Below, in pieces: positions 1-7,379 of a stretch of 11,565 nt of DNA. Where the stretch lies: positions 1-11,565 of the forward strand of contig JAIRLL010000231.1 of the NCBI GenBank assembly GCA_031259505.1. Direction: 5' to 3'. A model generated the notes under the pieces. The model saw only the letters and a list, made by a program, of their open reading frames with translations. It was not told the DNA's origin and made no database searches. Numbering within the stretch: the first letter of the stretch is position 1; each line of letters opens with the position of its first letter. The DNA is from Tannerella sp. (GTDB taxonomy: Bacteria; Bacteroidota; Bacteroidia; Bacteroidales; Tannerellaceae). The position numbers were made by a program, and so were the translations under genes.

Positions 1-223
1 AAACAATCTGTTTTTCAAAGAACGAACAGATACATGATAATGTCATCGGAATGTATATTGAGAGATTTTACTACAAAACGGGAACTTATGGAAACAATTC
101 ATCCTGACAATTTGATGCATTACCCGCCGATTTTCAATACAAATTGACGCCTCCCCATTGCTTCTGCGATTTTCGATTGCCTATTTCACATTCAACAGTA
201 TTGACAAATTAATTATAAGTATT
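1..223. other. Left-edge spacer, no clear gene
   Basis: This AT-rich stretch has no recognisable gene. The forward frame beginning at base 1 is open from the window edge to a TGA at 145-147 (48 codons), so it could be the end of a gene cut by the window. The peptide matches nothing I know, and an open run this short is expected by chance. I found no TAnnTTTG promoter box ahead of the small ORF that begins at 224. Confidence 0.3.
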
Positions 224-331
224 ATGAACATTTTATCAGAAATTCCGATTCTGCTGGCCAGCGGTATTTCCGGCCTTGCAGACGTGTTATTAACCCGTGT
301 CACGTACCTGGGGAACTTCCTTACAACCTGA
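224..331 (+). CDS. Possible 35-residue hydrophobic small protein
   Basis: The ORF starts with ATG at 224 and ends with TGA at 329-331, encoding MNILSEIPILLASGISGLAD followed by 15 more residues ending in FLTT. It is rich in Leu, Ile and Val, with only four charged residues (Glu6, Asp20, Arg25 and none elsewhere apart from the termini), so it could be a short membrane or amphipathic peptide. Codons such as CTG, GCC, GGC and GAC resemble those of the real genes here, and the ORF is visibly more GC-rich than the DNA just upstream. Its stop codon lies inside the left arm of an inverted repeat (323-335), and a terminator-like hairpin follows about 54 bp later, which would suit a very short transcription unit. 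Against it, there is no promoter box, no homologue that I recognise, and the length is within chance. Function unknown. Confidence 0.25.
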   Translation: MNILSEIPILLASGISGLADVLLTRVTYLGNFLTT

Positions 332-374
332 GTTCGGCGTAATAAATGCTTTTCTTATGTTGAACTCAGGTTGT
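323..374. repeat. 13-bp perfect inverted repeat with GAACTCAG core
   Basis: The arms acaacctgagttc (323-335) and gaactcaggttgt (362-374) are perfectly complementary, separated by a 26-nt loop. The right part, 351-374, matches 10957-10980 at 19 of 24 positions in the same orientation. The inverted copy of the left arm resembles that distal site too. This points to a dispersed intergenic repeat rather than a one-off hairpin. Confidence 0.6.
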
Positions 375-384
375 CGCTTGGCTG

Positions 385-420
385 AAAGGCAGGACTTCTC
401 CTCGCCTGTCCTGCCTTTTA
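385..420 (+). terminator. Terminator-like hairpin
   Basis: An 11-bp perfect stem, aaaggcaggac (385-395) with gtcctgccttt (408-418), has a 12-nt loop and ends in a short T-run. It could terminate transcription rightwards. The A-rich left foot also gives a short U-run if read leftwards, so it may be bidirectional. The right arm can alternatively fold with the bases just after it (ctgcc 411-415 with ggcag 421-425). The T-tract is short, so intrinsic termination is plausible but not certain. Confidence 0.4.
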
Positions 421-444
421 GGCAGTGTCTGTGTCCGCCGGCTT

Positions 445-465
445 CCGCAGGTCGCTGACCTGCGG
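445..465. repeat. 9-bp GC-rich hairpin with triloop
   Basis: The arms ccgcaggtc (445-453) and gacctgcgg (457-465) are perfectly complementary around a gct triloop. A smaller hairpin follows (ttgcct 477-482 with aggcaa 486-491). No T-tract follows the main stem, so it is not a canonical terminator. With the two hairpins to its left it forms a cluster of strong stem-loops in 323-491. Confidence 0.55.
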
Positions 466-559
466 TTATGAAAATATTGCCTTTCAGGCAAGGCCGGGCA
501 TACCGATTGTGTCATTCCGCTTTTAGTGTTGACGCGATTCCGGGCTTTTAAGACAGCCC

Positions 560-759
560 CATCTCCGTCATTGCGACTGCGAGGACCGAAGCAGGAAGCA
601 ATCCAGAATGATGCACGGATCTGGATTGCTTCGTTGCTACGCTCCTACCAGTGACATGTTTTGTTATTTGTTTATTATCAACTCACTGGATTGCTTCGTT
701 CCTCGCAATGACGCCAGATGCCATTGCCTAAAACAATGGCATCTTCGTCATTGCGACTG
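560..759. repeat. Palindromic dispersed-type repeat (CGTCATTGCGA family)
   Basis: The region is built from repeated pieces. A 20-bp segment at 560-579 recurs at 740-759 with one mismatch, exactly 180 bp away. The sequence ctggattgcttcgtt occurs at 621-635 and 686-700. The 10-mer cgtcattgcg at 566-575 and 746-755 is inverted at 704-713. Local hairpins are 595-607 with 620-632 (13 bp), 648-654 with 683-689 (7 bp), and a long one at 703-756. That last one has two 11-bp stems (703-713 with 746-756; 716-726 with 734-744) and a 7-nt loop. Elements with the CGTCATTGCGAGGAACGAAGCAATCC core are, from memory, scattered through intergenic DNA of many unrelated bacteria. The right end supplies the last codons and stop of the rhamnosidase gene. 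Confidence 0.75.
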
Positions 760-3504
760 TAACAGGTAAACGCCGGAGCCTAATTCGATTGTCGAAATCC
801 CGTTTTCGTCTTTCACGTCCGGAAGCGCGTTTCCGACCGGCCGAAGGTTGAAGCGTCCGGGCGCCCTGACGGTGGCCGTCGTGTTCGCGGGAATGGTGAC
901 AGACCATGACAGTTTGTCGCCGTCGCGCGTCCATTTGCTTTCAATCAGTCCGTAGGGCGATTCGTAGCTGGCGCTTACGCCGGTCAGTTCTTCCGGGAAA
1001 ACAGGCTCCATCAGGATTTTCCTGAATCCGACGGACTGCGGATCGTTTTTGATTCCGCCAAGATTTTCGTAGAACCAGATTATCAGGTCGCCCAGCAGCA
1101 TGACGTGATTGGCCGAGTTCATGGCGGGGTCGGCCGTGTCGCCGTTCCACAGTTCCCAGATGGTGGTGGCGTCTTTTTTCACCATGTAACCCCAGCTTGG
1201 ATACGTTTCGTTGGTGACGATTTTGCATGCCAGATCCACGCGGTTGAATTTCGTCAGCCCCCGCATCAGGTGCTGGATGCCAAGGACGCCGACGCTTACG
1301 TGTCCGCCAAAATCCTTTTCTGTTTTTTCGACGATGTTGTCAAAGACTTTCTGTTCGTATCCTTCCGGAACCAGTCCCAGTTGCAGGGAGAGGATATTGG
1401 CCGTTACCGTATTGTTGTCGTACCGGGCAGTTTCGCTGTTGAAGAATTTGCGGTTGTATGCGTCCTTTATTTTGGCGGCCAGCGCCAGGTATTCTTCCGC
1501 GTCGGCGGGCGCCCGGTTGATTTCGGCAAACTTGCTCATCATTTGCAGGATGCTGTAGAACACGGTTGTGCTGAGCACCTGTCCGCCTGTTTTGCGTGCA
1601 GGGTCCTGCGAATGTATCAACTCCTGACTTTCGGGCGGCATGCACCAGTCGCCGTAGGTATCCTTCATCAGGATATAGTCCTGCATCTGAGTATCCACCT
1701 GATGCTGCACCCAGCGCCGCATGGCGGGGTAGTGCGTTTTAATCGGCCGGACGTCGCCGAACTGAGAGTAAAGCATGTCGGCAATATAGAAGAAGGCGGA
1801 AGGCCACGTCACATCGTCGTTGTATATGGTCCAGTATTTGGGCGAAACGACCGAGATACTGCTGTTTCCGTTCATGGATTCTTCGATGTCTTTCAGCCAT
1901 TTTGCATACATCAGATGGTTGTCGAAGATGAAACTTTCGCCGTGAGCGCCTGTTGCGCGGTCGCCCAGCCATCCGAGCCGTTCGTCGCGCTGCGGGCAGT
2001 CGGTCGGCATGCCGCGGTAGTTTCCGCGAATGCCCCGGAAGGCATTCCCGTAGATTCTGTTAATCAGTTCGTTCGACGTTTCAAACTGGCCGATGGTCGT
2101 CATTTTGTCATACGCCACCTTTCCGGTGAAGGCCGCCGGTTCGGGACGGTAATCCAGGCCGGAGATTTCGACAAAGCGGAAGCCGTGGTAGACAAACAGA
2201 GGTTCCCAACTGAAATCGCCGTCACGGTCAGGTATATAGATGTCGTTCGCCAGGGCGCTGCGAAGGTTGTCGGTATAGAGTTCCACGCCGCTGTCTTTCA
2301 GCATCTCGGCAAAGCGGAGTATGACAGGCCTGTCCTTCGTTCCTTTCAGGTTGACGTGCAGCCATCCGACCATGTTCTGCCCCATGTCGAGGATATATTT
2401 CCCGTCGGCAACGGGCTTGACGGATACGGGTTTGATTTCTTCCATTACGGTAATGTTTTCGGCCGGCTGCGCGGTCAGTTTGCCACCCGGCGCATCCATC
2501 AGGTCGGCTGCCTGCCACTGCGATGCGTCGTAGCCGGCTCTGGTCCATTCGCCCAGATCGAGGCGTGCATCGAAGTCTTCGCCGTCAAATTCGTTGTTGG
2601 CGACAATCGGCCCTCTGGCGGTTGCCTGCCACGAAGGGTCGGTCACGACGAGGTCGTGTGTTCCGTCTTCATACTCGATGTCCAGTTGGGCAATCAGGCG
2701 GGGGAGGCCGAATCCGAGCATTCCGGGTTCGCGCATTGCCAGGAAACGCCCGTTGCCGAGCGCTACGCCGAGGACATTCTGCCCGGCTGCGAGGAGGGCG
2801 GTCACGTCGTAGGTGTTGTAAAACACCGTTTCGGTGTACAGAGTCGGGAGCGGGGCAAAGACGTCGTCGCTGACTCTGGCGCCGTTCAGGTAGGGCACGG
2901 ACGATCCCGCCCCTGCGATGTAGAGCGCGGCGCGTTTTACGGGCTGCGGCGCGACGGCGAAGTCTTTTCGCAGATAGCGTGCCGAAAGCCGCGTGCGCCT
3001 GTCGGTGACAGTCAGGTTTTCAGGGTCGTTGATGCCTATCCACGAGGCTTTCCAGTCGGCGTCGTCAAGCAGCGCCGTCGACCACCGGGCGATTTCGCTT
3101 TGGCTTTGCCCGCCATCTGCAGTCCATACGCTAACGCGCCAGTAATATGCCTTGCCGGATTCGAGCGGCTTACCGGCATAGGGCACGAGAATGGACTGGT
3201 CGGATTCGATTTTTCCGGAGTCCCATAACAGGTTTGTCCCGGACTGCAGGTCGCCGGGCGATGCGGCCACTTCGATCTGGCAGGCCGTTTGCATGACATT
3301 GCGTTCCGACGACAGCAGTTTCCACGAAAAACGCGGAGCGACTGTACCGATGCCTTCGGGATTTTCGCGCTTCTCGGTCTGCAGACCGACGATCTTCACT
3401 TTGCTCGCTGGGGCGCATCCGGCAAACAGCGCACAGCACAGCAGAATCATAACAGGCCGGAATAATTCTAATCGTTTCATAGTCAAAGAAATTTTTTGTT
3501 TCAT
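748..3504 (-). CDS. Alpha-L-rhamnosidase, glycoside hydrolase family 78, lipoprotein
   Basis: This enzyme is predicted to release terminal alpha-L-rhamnose from plant or microbial glycans by an inverting mechanism. The N-terminus carries a lipoprotein signal (hydrophobic 17-28, lipobox FAGC, Cys30). No acidic run follows the Cys, so periplasmic-facing anchoring is as likely as surface display. Domains run in the usual GH78 order: Ig-like N-domain (about 35-150, with NPEGIGTVAPRFSW), rhamnosidase N-domain (about 170-345), concanavalin-like domain (about 350-460), six-hairpin (alpha/alpha)6 catalytic domain (about 475-810) and a C-terminal beta domain. The hallmark DCPQRDERLGWLGD starts at Asp502, with the likely acid at Glu508. 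IWELWNG carries the likely base, Glu784. The length of 918 residues is normal. Met9 (ATG 3478-3480) is an equally good start and would give a shorter, more usual n-region. It has its own promoter at 3537-3568. Its last three codons and TGA fall in the repeat at 740-759. Confidence 0.93.
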   Translation of the reverse strand: MKQKISLTMKRLELFRPVMILLCCALFAGCAPASKVKIVGLQTEKRENPEGIGTVAPRFSWKLLSSERNVMQTACQIEVAASPGDLQSGTNLLWDSGKIESDQSILVPYAGKPLESGKAYYWRVSVWTADGGQSQSEIARWSTALLDDADWKASWIGINDPENLTVTDRRTRLSARYLRKDFAVAPQPVKRAALYIAGAGSSVPYLNGARVSDDVFAPLPTLYTETVFYNTYDVTALLAAGQNVLGVALGNGRFLAMREPGMLGFGLPRLIAQLDIEYEDGTHDLVVTDPSWQATARGPIVANNEFDGEDFDARLDLGEWTRAGYDASQWQAADLMDAPGGKLTAQPAENITVMEEIKPVSVKPVADGKYILDMGQNMVGWLHVNLKGTKDRPVILRFAEMLKDSGVELYTDNLRSALANDIYIPDRDGDFSWEPLFVYHGFRFVEISGLDYRPEPAAFTGKVAYDKMTTIGQFETSNELINRIYGNAFRGIRGNYRGMPTDCPQRDERLGWLGDRATGAHGESFIFDNHLMYAKWLKDIEESMNGNSSISVVSPKYWTIYNDDVTWPSAFFYIADMLYSQFGDVRPIKTHYPAMRRWVQHQVDTQMQDYILMKDTYGDWCMPPESQELIHSQDPARKTGGQVLSTTVFYSILQMMSKFAEINRAPADAEEYLALAAKIKDAYNRKFFNSETARYDNNTVTANILSLQLGLVPEGYEQKVFDNIVEKTEKDFGGHVSVGVLGIQHLMRGLTKFNRVDLACKIVTNETYPSWGYMVKKDATTIWELWNGDTADPAMNSANHVMLLGDLIIWFYENLGGIKNDPQSVGFRKILMEPVFPEELTGVSASYESPYGLIESKWTRDGDKLSWSVTIPANTTATVRAPGRFNLRPVGNALPDVKDENGISTIELGSGVYLLQSQ

Positions 3505-3536
3505 GTAAAAAGGTTTTGAAAATTCAATTAATGATG

Positions 3537-3568
3537 CAAAAATAGTATTTATCTTTTAGGGAGGCAAG
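3537..3568 (-). promoter_or_regulatory. Bacteroides-type promoter of the rhamnosidase gene
   Basis: Read on the minus strand, a -33 element cTTG (3565-3568) is followed after 20 nt by TATTTTTG (3537-3544), a perfect match to the Bacteroidales -7 consensus TAnnTTTG. Transcription would begin near 3530, giving a leader of about 26 nt to the ATG at 3504 or about 50 nt to Met9. No Shine-Dalgarno is present, as is usual in this phylum. Confidence 0.65.
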
Positions 3569-3638
3569 AAATCCGGCATTAAAAATTGGGCAGTGATGAA
3601 GCTGTCGCGCATATATATATCCTGTTTATTTCGCATCG

Positions 3639-4625
3639 CTAAACGGTCTGCCCGTACAGTTCTTCCTGCGTCTTTTTCGAAGCCTTGCGGAATATCAGTT
3701 CTTCCATGAGACCCAGGCCGTAACCTGTCAGTTGAATCCATGCTGCGACGACGGACATTGCAGCTATCACGGGATTTTTTGTTTTATACAGCGAATCCGT
3801 AAAAAGCAGCAGCGCGTAACCTCCCAAAGGGAGCATGAACCACGGATTGAGAAAAATCAGACCCGCTGCAAAAAGGAAGATGTTGCCCAGTACGAAAAAC
3901 GCCGGCAGGAGATGTACCGCTTTCAGCGAACCTTTATGGATGCGGTGCAGCAGAATCCTGCCTTTGCCGAAGGTGTTTACCTGACGGAAGAATTTCCCGA
4001 AGTTTATCCTGCGCCGGTGAAATACATACGCATCCCTGAAAAGTTTCGTCCTGTATCCGGCCGACTTGATGCGGATACTTAAATCAATATCTTCGCCTAT
4101 CATGTTCCTGTAGCCGCCGACATGCAGGAATGCGTCTCTGGAGATACCCATGTTGAATGAGCGGGGCGAAAATTTTTCCGGATGACGTGTGCCGCCGCGA
4201 ATGCCTCCCGTCGTAAACAGAGACGTCATGGAATAGTTGACGGCTTTCTGCACGGCAGAAAACGAGGCCTGCGCGCAGTCCGGCCCTCCGTAGCAGTCCA
4301 CATAATCGTTCTGGAGGTTCTGCCTGACGGTGGCAATGTAGCGTGGCGGCATGATGCAGTCGGAGTCGAAGACAATAAAATAGTTGCCCGCTGCATTCCT
4401 CATGCCGAAATTGCGCGTATCGCTCCGTCCGGAATTGGATTTGAAAAAATATTTCAGGTGCAGGCGTTCTTCAAAACGGCGGCATACCTCGCGGCACGGC
4501 ACGGAAGAGCCGTCGTCTACAATAATCGTTTCAAAACCGGTATCCGTCTGACCGGCCAGACTTTCCAGCAACTCCGACACTTCGTCCGGACGGTTGTATA
4601 CCGGGACTATCACGGAAAATTCCAT
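3639..4625 (-). CDS. Family 2 glycosyltransferase with C-terminal membrane helices
   Basis: A GT-A fold glycosyltransferase that would transfer a sugar from a nucleotide-sugar donor, probably at the inner membrane during surface-glycan assembly. Donor and acceptor cannot be told from sequence. Residues are numbered from ATG 4623-4625. The protein opens with MEFSVIVPVYNRP, followed by IIVDDGS (about 34-40), the metal-binding DSD at 87-89 in FIVFDSDC, and GEDIDLSIRI with the acidic pair at 178-179. Three hydrophobic segments (about 238-259, 263-279, 286-306) end the protein before a charged tail, so it is probably membrane-anchored. The frame extends to an ATG at 4662-4664, but a -7 box at 4651-4658 would put transcription start near 4645. 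Starts at 4631 or 4625 are therefore better, and 4625 gives the usual family N-terminus. It is divergent from ugd and 134 bp upstream of the rhamnosidase gene. Confidence 0.88.
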   Translation of the reverse strand: MEFSVIVPVYNRPDEVSELLESLAGQTDTGFETIIVDDGSSVPCREVCRRFEERLHLKYFFKSNSGRSDTRNFGMRNAAGNYFIVFDSDCIMPPRYIATVRQNLQNDYVDCYGGPDCAQASFSAVQKAVNYSMTSLFTTGGIRGGTRHPEKFSPRSFNMGISRDAFLHVGGYRNMIGEDIDLSIRIKSAGYRTKLFRDAYVFHRRRINFGKFFRQVNTFGKGRILLHRIHKGSLKAVHLLPAFFVLGNIFLFAAGLIFLNPWFMLPLGGYALLLFTDSLYKTKNPVIAAMSVVAAWIQLTGYGLGLMEELIFRKASKKTQEELYGQTV

Positions 4626-4650
4626 ATGCATATCCAATCGTTTTTTACCG

Positions 4651-4658
4651 CAAAAGTA
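4651..4658 (-). promoter_or_regulatory. Probable -7 box of the glycosyltransferase gene
   Basis: On the minus strand this reads TACTTTTG, a full match to TAnnTTTG. I see no TTTG at the expected distance upstream, so only half the promoter is supported. The implied start of transcription, near 4645, lies downstream of the longest-ORF ATG (4662-4664) and favours translation from 4631 or 4625. Confidence 0.5.
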
Positions 4659-4711
4659 ATCCATTTTGCAACATTTTCGGCCAGGACGGGTGAAGATAAA
4701 AAAAAAACATG

Positions 4712-4719
4712 TAATTTTG
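4712..4719 (+). promoter_or_regulatory. Probable -7 box of the ugd-uxs operon
   Basis: TAATTTTG matches the Bacteroidales TAnnTTTG consensus and lies 28 bp before the ugd ATG. A run of ten A residues (4698-4707) sits just upstream, and no clear -33 TTTG is visible. With the minus-strand box at 4651-4658 it makes a divergent promoter region for the glycosyltransferase and the nucleotide-sugar operon. Confidence 0.5.
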
Positions 4720-4747
4720 CAACCTCAAATATTTTAAAAACTGTTTT

Positions 4748-6070
4748 ATGAATCACATGAAAATTGCCATTGTCGGGACAGGATATGTCGGTCTGGTCAC
4801 TGCCACATGTCTTGCGGAAGTAGGGTTCGACTTAATCTGCGTAGACATTGATACAAACAAGATTGAAAGCCTGAAACGGGGCATTGCACCTATCTATGAA
4901 CCGGGACTGGACGACATGCTGCAGCGCAATATCGAGAAAGGACGGCTGACGTTTACCTCTTCGCTGACATCCGTAATGGGCGAAGCGAATGTCGTTTTCA
5001 CTGCCGTAGGAACGCCTTCGGACAGGGACGGAAGCGCCGACCTGCAATACGTGCTCGACGTAGCCGCGACAATAGGCCGGGCGCTGACCGGATACTGCCT
5101 GGTGATAACGAAAAGCACGGTACCCGTCGGAACCGCCCGCCTGATACGCGAAGCCATTCAGGCCGAACTGGACGCACGCGGCGAAAACATCGCTTTCGAC
5201 GTGGCCTCGAATCCCGAATTTCTGAAAGAAGGCACCGCCATCAACGATTTCATGAAACCCGACCGCATCGTGTGCGGCGTCGACTCGGAACGGGCAAAAG
5301 AAATTCTGCAGAAGATATACAATCCGTTCGTGCTGAACGGCCATCCGGTGATTTTTACCGACATCGCTTCGTCGGAAATGATCAAATACGCCGCCAACGC
5401 GATGCTTGCCACCCGCATCAGTTTCATGAACGACATTGCGAACCTGTGCGAAAGAGTAGGCGCAGACATCAACATGGTGCGCCGGGGCATCGGGAGCGAC
5501 AGCCGTATCGGCAGCAAATTCCTCTATGCAGGAATCGGTTACGGAGGCTCGTGTTTCCCCAAAGACGTGAAGGCGCTTATCAGAACGGCCGATAACCTCG
5601 GCTATTCACTGGAAGTACTCAAAGCCGTCGAAAGAGTAAACGGGCAGCAGAAAACCGTGCTTTTCAACAAACTGAACAGCTTCTACGCCAACGACCTGCA
5701 GGGAAGGCGCATCGCCATGCTCGGACTTGCATTCAAACCGAATACCGACGACATGCGCGAGGCGCCCTCCCTGTCGCTGGTAGCCAGACTGAAGGAAGCC
5801 GGATGCACGGTGTATGCCTACGACCCTGTCGCCATGGACGAAGCGCGACGGCGGACAGGCCTCGCTGTCAACTACTGTCGCGACGTCTACGAAACGCTGC
5901 AGGATGCCGACGCCATGCTCCTGGTCACGGAATGGTCAGAATTTCGGATACTGGACCTGAACAAAGTCAGGCAACTGATGCGAAACCCGGTCATCTTCGA
6001 CGGAAGAAACATATACGACGAAGAGGAGATGCGAAACGCCGGGATCAGCTATTTCTGTATCGGAAAGTAA
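4748..6070 (+). CDS. ugd: UDP-glucose 6-dehydrogenase
   Basis: This cytoplasmic enzyme oxidises UDP-glucose to UDP-glucuronate with two NAD+, through a thioester on a catalytic cysteine. The N-terminal Rossmann motif GTGYVG is at 10-15. Active-site residues can be placed against characterised enzymes by their spacing: Thr124 in KSTVPVG, Glu157 and Glu161 in NPEFLKEG, Lys213 and Asn217 in IKYAANA, and Cys269 with Asp273 in GGSCFPKD. The C-terminal UDP-binding domain follows from about residue 320 ([18 protein letters not shown]). The 440-residue length is typical. ATG 4748 is used; ATG 4757 (MKIAIVG) is an equally plausible start. The gene ends 23 bp before uxs, so the two enzymes of the UDP-xylose route are encoded together. 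Confidence 0.96.
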   Translation: MNHMKIAIVGTGYVGLVTATCLAEVGFDLICVDIDTNKIESLKRGIAPIYEPGLDDMLQRNIEKGRLTFTSSLTSVMGEANVVFTAVGTPSDRDGSADLQYVLDVAATIGRALTGYCLVITKSTVPVGTARLIREAIQAELDARGENIAFDVASNPEFLKEGTAINDFMKPDRIVCGVDSERAKEILQKIYNPFVLNGHPVIFTDIASSEMIKYAANAMLATRISFMNDIANLCERVGADINMVRRGIGSDSRIGSKFLYAGIGYGGSCFPKDVKALIRTADNLGYSLEVLKAVERVNGQQKTVLFNKLNSFYANDLQGRRIAMLGLAFKPNTDDMREAPSLSLVARLKEAGCTVYAYDPVAMDEARRRTGLAVNYCRDVYETLQDADAMLLVTEWSEFRILDLNKVRQLMRNPVIFDGRNIYDEEEMRNAGISYFCIGK

Positions 6071-6093
6071 TTAACCGGAAAAAGACATTCTCT

Positions 6094-7041
6094 ATGAAAA
6101 GGATACTGATTACGGGCGGCGCAGGATTTCTGGGATCGCACCTTTGCGAAAAATTACTGGCCGGCGGAAACGAAATCATCTGCCTGGACAATTATTTCAC
6201 AGGCAGGAAGAAAAACGTGATGCACCTGTGCGACAATCCCCGGTTCGAACTCGTCCGTCACGACGTGACCGCGCCCTATTACGCGGAAGTAGACGAAATC
6301 TACAACCTGGCATGTCCCGCCTCGCCCATTCATTACCAGTACAATCCCATCAAGACGGTGAAAACGTCGGTCATGGGCGCCATCCACATGCTGGGGCTTG
6401 CCAAGCGGATAAAGGCAAAGATACTGCAGGCGTCGACCAGTGAAGTGTACGGCGACCCGACCGTTCATCCCCAGCCCGAAGAATACTGGGGACACGTCAA
6501 CCCCGTCGGCATACGCTCCTGCTACGACGAAGGCAAGCGGTGCGCCGAAACGCTTTTCTTCGATTACCACCGCCAAAACGGCGTCCGCATCAAAGTGGTG
6601 CGAATATTCAATACATACGGCCCGCACATGCATCCGCACGACGGACGCGTAGTGTCCAACTTTATCATCCAGGCACTGAAAAACGAGAATATTACGATAT
6701 ACGGCGACGGCAGCCAGTCGCGCAGTTTCTGCTATTGCGACGACCTTGTACGGGGATTTGTCGCCATGATGAAAACCTCCGACCATATCACAGGGCCTGT
6801 CAACCTCGGAAATCCCGAAGAATTTACCATCAGGGAACTGTCGGAAATCATCATCGACCTCACCGGCTCCGGCTCCAAAACCGTCTATCTCCCGCCGCTC
6901 GGCGACGATCCCATGCAGCGACGCCCTGTCATCGACAAAGCGCGCACAATACTTAACTGGACGCCCTCCGTCGCGCTCAGAGAAGGTCTGAAGAAGACCA
7001 TCGCCTGGTTCGAAGAAGAACTGCGAAACGCCGACCGCTGA
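6094..7041 (+). CDS. uxs: UDP-glucuronate decarboxylase (UDP-xylose synthase)
   Basis: An extended short-chain dehydrogenase that decarboxylates UDP-glucuronate to UDP-xylose, using bound NAD+ as a recycled cofactor. It consumes the product of ugd just upstream. The protein starts [17 protein letters not shown], with the NAD-binding glycines at 8-14. TSEVYGDP contains Glu117, and the catalytic YxxxK is Tyr144 to Lys148 in RSCYDEGK, a signature of UXS enzymes. [17 protein letters not shown] and [10 protein letters not shown] are further family hallmarks. At 315 residues it has the size of soluble bacterial UXS. The frame is open far upstream inside ugd, but the ATG at 6094 gives the exact family N-terminus. 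Genome pipelines may call it a generic NAD-dependent epimerase. UDP-apiose synthase is less likely on motif grounds. Confidence 0.93.
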   Translation: MKRILITGGAGFLGSHLCEKLLAGGNEIICLDNYFTGRKKNVMHLCDNPRFELVRHDVTAPYYAEVDEIYNLACPASPIHYQYNPIKTVKTSVMGAIHMLGLAKRIKAKILQASTSEVYGDPTVHPQPEEYWGHVNPVGIRSCYDEGKRCAETLFFDYHRQNGVRIKVVRIFNTYGPHMHPHDGRVVSNFIIQALKNENITIYGDGSQSRSFCYCDDLVRGFVAMMKTSDHITGPVNLGNPEEFTIRELSEIIIDLTGSGSKTVYLPPLGDDPMQRRPVIDKARTILNWTPSVALREGLKKTIAWFEEELRNADR

Positions 7042-7304
7042 AATACTGCCTTAGAGAACTTCGTATTTACATAATTTCAGAATTTTCAGAATTTACAATA
7101 AAACACGTACATATCTGAACAGTGAACCGTCGCTTCATTCAATAATTCAGGTTTTCTGCCTGTTTTCTCTGAATGTACTCGGCATTATTTTGCGAAAAGT
7201 CCTGAAACGAAGTTCGACGGCAGTCAAAGGCAAGATGAACAGTTCCTGGAGGAGCGGAGTGAATCTTCCTGTATTGCTGAAAAACAGAATTTAATGTTTT
7301 TGAG
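7042..7304. other. Spacer between uxs and the macro-like gene
   Basis: Beyond the repeat at 7052-7096 this stretch has no recognised gene. One forward frame is open from about 7125 to a TAA at 7364-7366 (roughly 80 codons). Its only ATG is close to the end, and the frame runs straight through the strong promoter at 7305-7336, so it is unlikely to be translated. A 19-codon ORF inside it (from ATG near 7234) is equally unconvincing. The moderate GC at 7190-7270 compared with its flanks could mark a decayed gene. I see no clear terminator after uxs. Confidence 0.35.
7052..7096 (-). repeat. 45-bp dispersed repeat, copy A
   Basis: Read on the minus strand this matches 10887-10931 on the plus strand at 39 of 45 positions without gaps; a core containing aatacgaagttct is identical. 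It starts about 10 bp after the uxs stop codon. The outer part also contains a short tandem of ttcagaatt. The two copies are inverted with respect to each other and enclose about 3.8 kb. Confidence 0.7.
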
Positions 7305-7336
7305 TTTGCCACTGTCAAAAAACAATTGTATTTTTG
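7305..7336 (+). promoter_or_regulatory. Bacteroides-type promoter of the macro-like/OMP operon
   Basis: TTTG (7305-7308), a 20-nt spacer and TATTTTTG (7329-7336) match both halves of the Bacteroidales housekeeping promoter. Transcription would start near 7343, with a leader of about 37 nt to the ATG at 7380. No other promoter-like site is seen before the outer-membrane protein gene, so both genes are probably driven from here. Confidence 0.75.
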
Positions 7337-7379
7337 CGCCGCTAAACAGGCTATATTTTAATTAACAGAAACGAAAGAT

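Noticed and set aside
1..147. Open frame from the window edge ending at TGA 145-147, possibly a gene end
   Set aside because: Only 48 codons, AT-rich, with no recognisable motif; a run this long without a stop is not unusual by chance.
703..756. The long hairpin as an intrinsic terminator for the rhamnosidase gene
   Set aside because: No U-tract follows the stem in the minus-strand direction and the stop codon is inside the stem, so it does not fit a canonical terminator.
320..760. A CRISPR array or integron-type attachment site
   Set aside because: The repeats are of several different kinds, irregularly spaced and largely inverted, with no equal-length spacers and no cas or integrase gene in the window.
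1105..3228. A 707-codon open frame on the plus strand opposite the rhamnosidase gene
   Set aside because: It is antisense to a GH78 gene with all catalytic motifs intact. Its product has no recognisable domain, and the openness follows from the codon bias of the real gene.
4182..4751. A 189-codon plus-strand frame opposite the glycosyltransferase gene
   Set aside because: It is antisense to the DSD and DDG motifs of the GT2 gene and runs into the ugd promoter and start.
5803..6093. N-terminal extension of the UDP-xylose synthase frame into ugd
   Set aside because: The extra 97 codons overlap the conserved C-terminal domain of ugd, while the ATG at 6094 gives the exact start of the NAD-binding motif.
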